Positions 1 to 5,175 of a stretch of DNA of 6,844 bases are shown here, piece after piece (position 1 is the stretch's first letter; the number at the start of each line of letters is the position of its first letter). The notes beneath the pieces were generated by a model. It had not been told where the DNA came from. It saw only the letters and a list, made by a program, of their open reading frames with translations, and made no database searches. Made by a program: the position numbers and the translations under genes. The stretch is from Candidatus Coatesiibacteriota bacterium (GTDB lineage Bacteria > RBG-13-66-14 > B26-G2): positions 1 through 6,844 of the forward strand of contig QMNJ01000085.1 in the NCBI GenBank assembly GCA_003647715.1. Reading direction: 5' to 3'.

Positions 1-19
1 ATAAATGATAGATATAAAG

Positions 20-28
20 GGAGGTGAT
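20..28 (+). promoter_or_regulatory. Strong Shine-Dalgarno site that fixes the start of the first gene
   Basis: The run GGAGGTGAT is nearly a full complement of the 16S rRNA tail. Its GGAGG core lies 8 bases before the ATG at 33. A GTG at 24 is in the same frame, but it sits inside this ribosome binding site and so is unlikely to be the start. The promoter for this gene would lie upstream of the window. Confidence 0.85.
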
Positions 29-32
29 TGGT

Positions 33-860
33 ATGAGAGTATTAACTATAGTTTCAATATTGCTTACAACATTTCTAATGCTATATGCAGAGCCGGGAGA
101 CATAATAAGAACCTTTGAACTTGAAGACCAGCCAAGATATGGTGTCTGGGGGCTTGCATACGACCCTGAGGACGGCAATATCTGGGCATGTGGGGATGAT
201 TCTGAATATAGCGAATTCTGCAAGTTCAGAAACGATGAGGGTCATGATATTATTCAGGAATGGCAGGAGCTTGAGGCAATCTACTATGTTTACGATATGG
301 CATATCCATATTATTATGAAGGTAAAGACACCATTGTCATCATAGAAGGTGGTTATGATGGTCCATCGCCCGTAAAGATATACAATAAGGAAACCGGGAT
401 TTTATTAGGTGAACTTTCTGAATCTCCAGGTGTCAGTTATGGTATTTGTGCAAATTATGATAAGGAAACACTATATGCTTCACTCTATTGCGGTTATTAT
501 ATATACAGGTGGGATGGCTCCACATGGGAATGGTTTTCTAATTCTGATGGTTATGCTATAGGCATGGCTTATGGCTGGGAGAGGGTATTTGTGATATATG
601 ATATTTCTCCTCCATGCATCAAGGTCTTTGATTCAGATGGTAATTTAGAGGAACGAATAAAACTGAATGACTGGGATGGTTATGGTGTAAGTGGATTATC
701 ACGGGGTAGGGAGAACATATCTGGTTATAATGAATCACTGTATGCAACGATGTATGATGATAAAATTGGTTATGGTATCATCTGCGAGATTGAGGTCGGG
801 GACTACAATACCGCAATCAATTCTTCATCGGTGGGTGATATAAAGGCACTGTTTCATTGA
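33..860 (+). CDS. Secreted beta-propeller-like repeat protein of unknown function
   Basis: A 275-residue protein of unknown function. The ATG at 33 is chosen because of the ribosome binding site at 20-28. Residues 1-19 form a classic signal peptide: one Arg, a hydrophobic stretch, then LYA before a probable cut ahead of Glu20. The mature part shows about five degenerate repeats, near residues 36-54, 86-107, 135-152, 174-189 and 217-241. Each has an aromatic-rich Y-x-hydrophobic-x-G/D-hydrophobic start followed by a short strand-like segment (for example YGVWGLAYDP and YAIGMAYGWE), a pattern typical of beta-propeller blades. Trp, Tyr, Asp and Gly are abundant and no catalytic motif is evident. 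The end, near residues 258-275, reads NTAINSSSVGDIKALFH, which resembles the segment found after propellers in large secreted proteins of candidate phyla such as WOR-3 (recalled, not searched). No sorting domain follows. It is followed by its own terminator, so it is not in an operon with the next gene. Confidence 0.8.
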   Translation: MRVLTIVSILLTTFLMLYAEPGDIIRTFELEDQPRYGVWGLAYDPEDGNIWACGDDSEYSEFCKFRNDEGHDIIQEWQELEAIYYVYDMAYPYYYEGKDTIVIIEGGYDGPSPVKIYNKETGILLGELSESPGVSYGICANYDKETLYASLYCGYYIYRWDGSTWEWFSNSDGYAIGMAYGWERVFVIYDISPPCIKVFDSDGNLEERIKLNDWDGYGVSGLSRGRENISGYNESLYATMYDDKIGYGIICEIEVGDYNTAINSSSVGDIKALFH

Positions 861-906
861 TTAAGTAATGCTTCTTAGAACAACACATGATTATTGCTAT
901 TAATCG

Positions 907-936
907 GGGCAGGCGAAGTCAATCGCTTGCCCTTTT
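907..936 (+). terminator. Intrinsic terminator after the propeller-like gene
   Basis: A 10-bp stem (GGGCAGGCGA at 907-916 with TCGCTTGCCC at 923-932, containing one G-U pair) closes a 6-base loop and is followed directly by TTTT (933-936). It sits 46 bases after the stop codon at 860 and separates this gene from the next unit. Confidence 0.85.
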
Positions 937-967
937 GTAATCTTAAATACTACACACTCATAACTCC

Positions 968-994
968 TTGACACAAACACTTCACTATGATAAT
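968..994 (+). promoter_or_regulatory. Sigma-70-like promoter for the DNRLRE lipoprotein/barrel unit
   Basis: A perfect TTGACA -35 box lies at 968-973. The best -10 candidate is GATAAT at 989-994 (5 of 6 matches), with a short 15-base spacer. A poorer alternative, TAATTT at 991-996, would give a 17-base spacer. Either choice puts the transcript start about 7-9 bases before the ATG at 1010, leaving almost no leader. The location just after a terminator supports a real promoter. Confidence 0.6.
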
Positions 995-1009
995 TTCTTT
1001 CTCTGATAC

Positions 1010-2263
1010 ATGAAGAAAGTGATATACATAATGCCGATTATCTTCTTACTCACATTCTGCCATAAGGAGACAGAGAATATCATAGGGTATGATTGGCTAC
1101 CATACAACTCCGATATACACACAGTAAAGATATACCCTGATGAGGGCTGGCAGGATGCATATTTTGATTGCTATGTCAACTGCGGATTTGATGAGCGTCT
1201 CATAGTTGGTGCCTGGAATGGATACCGCTTCAGGTCTCTTATATACTTTGATACAGACCTTTTAGGTATTGAGCATGATGCGCATATAACCTCTGCGAAG
1301 ATTCGCCTTACATTTGAGAGAGAGACAGATGTGATAAATGACAATATATATAATGAGGGGGAGTTGGTAGTTGTTGTCTCACGGGTATATCAGGAGTGGC
1401 TGGAGGGTGAGGTTACCTGGGACTATCGCAATCACCACGACAGATGGGATGGTGGGCGATTTGGACCGCCTGTTAGCAGTATGGTAGTTGGAGATGCACC
1501 CGAGGACTATGAGTATGTATATGTTGACATAACGCCAATGGCAATTGACTGGCTCACATCACCATCAACCAACTTCGGTGCGATTCTCTATGCAAGGTAT
1601 GAGGATGCAGAGAGCAAGATTAAAGAGTTCTATTCGCTAAATGAGTATGAGGAGGATTTGATTCCAAGGTTGATTGTGAACTATGAAGAAGGTGGTATGA
1701 AGTATGAAGCAAGTTGCCCACCTATGATGGATGCAACAATTGTGAAGTATGATGGCGAGCTTGGGGAGAACACTTCTACCGGTAGTGATGAGCACATATA
1801 CATCGGCGGTTTTGATGGATACTCAAGAAGGGCGCTCTTTCACTTTGATGTATCGGAGGAGAAGACGGGGATACCTGCAAATGCCACCATTGTGAAGGCG
1901 GGGCTTTTTCTCTACTTCTTCCCCTCATCCAGAGGCGATGTGGGTCATATGAGTGTGTTCAAGCTTGACAGCGCCTTCAATGAAGGTGATACCGTATCAA
2001 AAATGAGAGCACTATCGTTTGACCCCGAAGAGGACTGGGGTGAATTTGAGATTGAAAGTGAAAGTGCTGGCTACAAAGAGGTAATAATAAACGAGCTTAT
2101 GCAGAAGTGGGTGTATGGCAGTGAAGAGAACCTTGGTCTGTTGATAAGGGGGAACTATGATGTTGAGGACTGCAAGGATATACTACGCTTCGGCACCAGA
2201 GAGAACCAAAATCCGGACACAAGACCATACCTTGAGATAAAATATGCCATTCCACCTGATTAA
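1010..2263 (+). CDS. Putative lipoprotein with two DNRLRE-type repeats
   Basis: A 417-residue exported protein. Residues 1-17 (Met-Lys-Lys, a hydrophobic core, then LLTFC) look like a lipoprotein signal with Cys17 as the lipidated residue. Phe just before that Cys is unusual, since Gly, Ala or Ser is normal there. Two copies of a DNRLRE-like fold follow. Copy 1 (about 38-225) has the recurrent landmarks: a FRSLIYFD strand, ITSAKIRLTF, a VTWDY segment with Trp137, a VDITPMAIDWL stretch and a closing PRLIVNY strand. Copy 2 (about 231-413) repeats them, with RRALFHFD at 273-280, IVKAGLFLYF, VIINELMQKWV, NLGLLIRGN and RPYLEIKY. DNRLRE modules are beta-sandwich domains of bacterial and archaeal surface proteins, probably binding modules, with no known catalytic motif. 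There is no ribosome binding site before the ATG. Its stop codon is 6 bases from the next start, so the two genes are probably co-transcribed. Confidence 0.8.
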   Translation: MKKVIYIMPIIFLLTFCHKETENIIGYDWLPYNSDIHTVKIYPDEGWQDAYFDCYVNCGFDERLIVGAWNGYRFRSLIYFDTDLLGIEHDAHITSAKIRLTFERETDVINDNIYNEGELVVVVSRVYQEWLEGEVTWDYRNHHDRWDGGRFGPPVSSMVVGDAPEDYEYVYVDITPMAIDWLTSPSTNFGAILYARYEDAESKIKEFYSLNEYEEDLIPRLIVNYEEGGMKYEASCPPMMDATIVKYDGELGENTSTGSDEHIYIGGFDGYSRRALFHFDVSEEKTGIPANATIVKAGLFLYFFPSSRGDVGHMSVFKLDSAFNEGDTVSKMRALSFDPEEDWGEFEIESESAGYKEVIINELMQKWVYGSEENLGLLIRGNYDVEDCKDILRFGTRENQNPDTRPYLEIKYAIPPD

Positions 2264-2269
2264 TATATT

Positions 2270-3466
2270 ATGATGCGAATTCTAAAAACAATAACTGTCA
2301 TCGTCGCAATATCTCTTGTGTCTATATGTTATTCAGATAGCATATTGAATATTGATAACTATGGTGAGCCGGTTGACCCTCTATCTGCCCGACTAATTGC
2401 TATGGGTTTCGTTAATGTTGGTCTGTTTGATGGTAGAGGTTTCTCCCATATAAATCCATCTGCTCCATCCTGCTCGCAATCAACTGTGTTCACGACAACA
2501 TTTTACAGGAATGAGAGTACTTATAATCTGGGCGGAGTAAGGTCAAGCAGGGTTATATATAACCTTCCCTGCATCACATTTGATATTAACCTACCCTTTG
2601 GAGGAGTGCTTTCATTCTCGTATCTCAATAGGTATGACTGGGGATATAAGGTATCAAAGCCGATAATGGAGGGAGAGGAGAAGATTGGCACTGCCTATGG
2701 GTATGGCGATGGGGGTGTATCTACATACTCTGCTGGTTATTCAATAGATATAACCAGATTGCTGGTAGGAGGAGCGATTGACTACTGGTATGGCGACCCG
2801 AAATATATATGGACCAAGGAGTTCACTAAGGATGGATATTCCGATGTCAGGGATGTAATAGAGCACAGGATAAAGGGGGTGGGTTTCCGACTGGGCGCGG
2901 GCTTCAATTCGGAGAAGGTTGATGTGGGGTTCTATCTGCGCTATCCGCTTGAGTGTGATATGGACAGGGTCATCTCAAATGTGGAGGGCGAGATAGCAGA
3001 GGAGGACACATCAATAAGGTATCCGGTTGTCCTCGGATTTGGAGTTTCGGTAAAGCCGGTCAACACGCTCACGGTTGGCTTTGACTTGATTAATAGCAGG
3101 TGGGCGGGTTTTAAGATAGGCGGTCATACCGATGGGCGATTGAGGAATACTACCGAATACCGGCTGGGTATTGAGTTTCAGCCACCGCTTTTGAAGAAGA
3201 GATTTATACTACTAAGATTACCCGCAAGGTTCGGTTATTATTATCGTCCCTGGTATTCACTGGGGGCGGATGGGGCGCGCTACAGTGAAAACGGCATAAC
3301 CTTCGGCACCGGTCTTATGTTTATTGAGAACGAGAACTCAAGCATTGATGTCGCATTCCAGGTGGGCTGGCGTGATGGTGGCGAATTAAAGGAGAATATC
3401 TACCGTATGTATTTAACCTTCAATGGTATTGAGAAGTGGCTTGGTAAGTATATAGAGGAGGATTAA
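2270..3466 (+). CDS. Outer-membrane beta-barrel protein, PorV/FadL-like
   Basis: A 398-residue protein with a signal peptide (hydrophobic residues 4-20, probable cut near CYS at 20-22). After a short linker comes the stretch from Arg41 to Pro63, with RLIAMGFVNVGLFDG and then INPSAPS. This matches the conserved N-terminal plug signature (R-x-x-x-M-G-x-x-x-V/A-x-x-D ... NP) of PorV/PorQ, UPF0164 and FadL-like barrels. The rest is alternating-residue beta strands rich in Tyr, Gly and Phe with charged turns, as expected for a barrel of about 12-14 strands. In relatives such barrels serve type IX secretion or hydrophobic-compound uptake; the sequence does not decide between them. ATG codons at 2270 and 2273 are adjacent and either could be the start. 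No Shine-Dalgarno sequence is visible, so coupling to the DNRLRE gene 6 bases upstream is likely. The pairing suggests that the lipoprotein and barrel work together at the cell surface. No terminator is evident after the stop. Confidence 0.75.
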   Translation: MMRILKTITVIVAISLVSICYSDSILNIDNYGEPVDPLSARLIAMGFVNVGLFDGRGFSHINPSAPSCSQSTVFTTTFYRNESTYNLGGVRSSRVIYNLPCITFDINLPFGGVLSFSYLNRYDWGYKVSKPIMEGEEKIGTAYGYGDGGVSTYSAGYSIDITRLLVGGAIDYWYGDPKYIWTKEFTKDGYSDVRDVIEHRIKGVGFRLGAGFNSEKVDVGFYLRYPLECDMDRVISNVEGEIAEEDTSIRYPVVLGFGVSVKPVNTLTVGFDLINSRWAGFKIGGHTDGRLRNTTEYRLGIEFQPPLLKKRFILLRLPARFGYYYRPWYSLGADGARYSENGITFGTGLMFIENENSSIDVAFQVGWRDGGELKENIYRMYLTFNGIEKWLGKYIEED

Positions 3467-3492
3467 TTTGGTAGGTTCTTGTTTTCTAAAAC

Positions 3493-3545
3493 TTCTATGA
3501 TAATTTTCAAGATTTGTGTTGACAAGGCAAATGATTTTCATAGAA
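3493..3545. repeat. 8-bp inverted repeat over the ferredoxin promoter (possible operator)
   Basis: TTCTATGA at 3493-3500 and TCATAGAA at 3538-3545 are perfect inverted copies, with centres 45 bp apart. The right arm overlaps the -10 box and the left arm lies 18 bp before the -35 box. This is a layout in which a repressor bound at both arms could block RNA polymerase. No regulator is identified, and 8 bp in AT-rich DNA could arise by chance. Confidence 0.35.
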
Positions 3546-3546
3546 T
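3519..3546 (+). promoter_or_regulatory. Sigma-70-like promoter for the ferredoxin gene
   Basis: A perfect TTGACA at 3519-3524 and TAGAAT at 3541-3546 (5 of 6 matches) are separated by 16 bases. The expected start near 3553 gives an AT-rich leader of about 57 bases ending in a good ribosome binding site (GGAGGG, 3597-3602). This is the best promoter in the window. Confidence 0.75.
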
Positions 3547-3609
3547 GTTTTGTAATTATTGGTTAATTTTATTGTAGTTTTTTAATTTTATATGATGGAG
3601 GGATAAGAG

Positions 3610-3807
3610 ATGGCAGAAAAAAAGGCATCAATAGATTGTGAACTTTGCACTGCTTGTGGGATATGTGTGGATGTATGTCCTAACTCTGCACTTGATATGA
3701 ATGAAGATGGCGACTGTGCAATTCTCGCAAGACCTGAGGACTGTGATGCCTGCGGTGAGTGCGTTGATGCATGCCCAGCAGAAGCAATCACACTGAAGGA
3801 GATGTGA
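3610..3807 (+). CDS. 2[4Fe-4S] ferredoxin
   Basis: A 65-residue small soluble electron carrier of the clostridial/bacterial 2[4Fe-4S] type. Two C-x2-C-x2-C-x3-C-P motifs are complete: Cys13, 16, 19 and 23, and Cys45, 48, 51 and 55. By family rule three cysteines of each motif plus the last of the other motif hold each cluster. Two additional cysteines, Cys10 and Cys36, are not part of the motifs. The protein is acidic and lacks a signal peptide or membrane segment, as expected for a cytoplasmic partner of oxidoreductases such as pyruvate:ferredoxin oxidoreductase or hydrogenase; neither gene is in the window. GGAGGG at 3597-3602 lies 7 bases before the ATG. It has its own promoter and is followed by a 115-base gap before acetate kinase. 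An open frame on the opposite strand here is only a mirror of the cysteine-rich repeats. Confidence 0.95.
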   Translation: MAEKKASIDCELCTACGICVDVCPNSALDMNEDGDCAILARPEDCDACGECVDACPAEAITLKEM

Positions 3808-3819
3808 ATTAGTTAACAG

Positions 3820-3835
3820 CTCCCTATATGGGGAG
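3820..3835 (+). other. Small hairpin after the ferredoxin gene
   Basis: CTCCC (3820-3824) can pair with GGGAG (3831-3835) around a TATATG loop. It sits 12 bases after the ferredoxin stop. There is no T-run after it, so it may stabilise the ferredoxin transcript end rather than terminate. Transcription may therefore continue into acetate kinase. Confidence 0.35.
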
Positions 3836-3839
3836 AATT

Positions 3840-3871
3840 AGTGAAGGGGGAATAAATACTTCACTCCTTCA
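3840..3871 (+). other. Alternative hairpin pair in the acetate kinase leader
   Basis: AGTGAAG (3840-3846) pairs perfectly with CTTCACT (3859-3865) around a 12-base loop. TGAAGG (3842-3847) can instead pair with CCTTCA (3866-3871). The two folds exclude each other. No known riboswitch pattern is recognised, and the stems are short, so a regulatory role is only a possibility. Confidence 0.3.
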
Positions 3872-3922
3872 TAGTAGTTATACATATTTTTACAAGGTGG
3901 ATAAATAAAAGGAGAATCTGTT

Positions 3923-5128
3923 ATGGCAAAAATCCTGGTTATCAATGCTGGTTCATCCTCCCTTAAATACCAGTTGATAGAGGCTGAGAAGGAGGAATGT
4001 CTGGCGAAGGGTCTGGTGGAGAGAATAGGTCTGAAGGGGGGTCTTCACCATTATACCAGAACCGGTGAGGACAAACTAACTATTAAGAAGGATGTAGGGG
4101 ACCACACCCAGGCAATAGAACTGGCTCTGGAGATGCTTCTTGACCCTGAGAAGGGTGTTATTAAGAGTAAGGAAGACATCGTGGCAATCGGGCATCGGGT
4201 TGTCCACGGTGGCGAGAGATTTTCCGAGTCAGTCCTTATAGACAATGAAGTAATGGAGGCGATACGGGAAAACTGCCGTTTGGCACCACTCCACAATCCC
4301 CATAATTTGAAGGGCATAGAGGCGTGCGTGAAGATTTTCGGAAAAACACCCAATGTTGCGGTTTTTGACACAGCATTTCACCAGAAGATGCCACCACATG
4401 CCTATCTCTATGCGCTTCCTATAAGTATGTATAAAGAGCACTCTATCCGTCGCTATGGTTTCCACGGCACCAGCCATTTCTTCGTAGCTCATCAGGCGGC
4501 GAAGGCGCTTGGAAAGCCAATTGATGAGTTGAAGATAATAACCCTTCACCTGGGCAATGGCGCCTCCATGTCTGCTGTGAAGGGCGGTTATTCTATAGAC
4601 ACATCCATGGGCTTTACCCCTCTGGAGGGGCTGGTGATGGGGACACGCTGTGGCGATATTGACCCAGCAATTCCCATATTTATGATGGAGCGACTGGGTA
4701 TGGAGCACACGGAGATAAACACCATATTGAATAAGAAGAGCGGTTTGTTAGGTCTTTCGGGCATATCTAATGATATGAGAGAGGTGGAGGAGGCGGCTGA
4801 GAAGGGTGATGAGAATGCCAAGATGGCACTCAAGATATACGCATACCGTATCAAGAAATATATAGGTGAATATACCGCAGTGATGGGAGGCGTAGATGCT
4901 CTGGTCTTCACAGCAGGCATTGGCGAGAACTCAGCCCTGATAAGAAAGATGTCGTTAGAGGGGCTTGAGTTCCTGGGCATTAAGATAGACGAAAAGAAGA
5001 ATGTTGAGGAGAATGGCAAATTCGCCAGGGTGGAGAAGAAGGGCTCAAAAGTGGCAATATTCATAATTCCCACTAATGAGGAACTGGTGATAGCCAGAGA
5101 TACATATAATATATGTAAAGTAATATAA
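3923..5128 (+). CDS. ackA: Acetate kinase
   Basis: A 401-residue cytoplasmic enzyme that reversibly transfers phosphate between acetyl phosphate and ADP, giving ATP and acetate in fermentation. Its length is typical of the family. The ASKHA-fold landmarks are all present: the N-terminal phosphate loop VINAGSSSLKYQL with Asn8, GHRVVHGGE with Arg92, PLHNP with His124, FDTAFHQ with Asp149, RRYGFHGTSH with His181, HLGNGAS, MGTRCGDIDP with Arg242, FTAGIGENS, and TNEE with Glu386. These correspond to the substrate- and metal-binding residues known from the Methanosarcina enzyme (Asn7, Arg91, His123, Asp148, His180, Arg241, Glu384). The DTAFH and MGTR motifs fit acetate kinase better than butyrate kinase, although propionate kinase is a close relative. 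A ribosome binding site AGGAGAA (3910-3916) precedes the ATG. No phosphotransacetylase gene, its usual partner, is adjacent. The ATPase gene starts 47 bases after the stop with no clear terminator between. Confidence 0.97.
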   Translation: MAKILVINAGSSSLKYQLIEAEKEECLAKGLVERIGLKGGLHHYTRTGEDKLTIKKDVGDHTQAIELALEMLLDPEKGVIKSKEDIVAIGHRVVHGGERFSESVLIDNEVMEAIRENCRLAPLHNPHNLKGIEACVKIFGKTPNVAVFDTAFHQKMPPHAYLYALPISMYKEHSIRRYGFHGTSHFFVAHQAAKALGKPIDELKIITLHLGNGASMSAVKGGYSIDTSMGFTPLEGLVMGTRCGDIDPAIPIFMMERLGMEHTEINTILNKKSGLLGLSGISNDMREVEEAAEKGDENAKMALKIYAYRIKKYIGEYTAVMGGVDALVFTAGIGENSALIRKMSLEGLEFLGIKIDEKKNVEENGKFARVEKKGSKVAIFIIPTNEELVIARDTYNICKVI

Positions 5129-5136
5129 TATATCTG

Positions 5137-5165
5137 TTCACAAACCTCTTCCTTTATTATATAGT
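5137..5165 (+). promoter_or_regulatory. Possible promoter for the tandem iron-sulfur ATPase gene
   Basis: TTCACA (5137-5142) and TATAGT (5160-5165) each match the sigma-70 consensus at 5 of 6 positions, with an ideal 17-base spacer. The start would fall near 5172, about 4 bases before the GTG at 5176, giving a leaderless message. Read-through from ackA is the alternative. Confidence 0.45.
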
Positions 5166-5175
5166 GTAAGTAATT

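Noticed and set aside
24..32. GTG at 24 as the start of the first gene
   Set aside because: It falls inside the Shine-Dalgarno sequence at 20-28; the ATG at 33 has ideal spacing and gives a clean signal peptide.
3481..3492. GTTTT/AAAAC inverted repeat after the barrel gene as a terminator
   Set aside because: The arms leave only a 2-base loop and contain one G-C pair, so a stable hairpin is not expected.
4051..5073. Three overlapping minus-strand open frames opposite acetate kinase
   Set aside because: All are antisense to a gene with every catalytic motif intact and show no plausible protein features of their own.
5101..5117. Perfect 7-bp AT-rich inverted repeat near the end of ackA as a terminator
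   Set aside because: The stem is almost all A-T pairs with a 3-base loop and no following T-run, and it lies inside the coding sequence.
5124..5129. Perfect TATAAT at the end of ackA
   Set aside because: No -35-like sequence lies at the right distance upstream, and the region is a run of TA-rich bases where such a match is expected by chance.
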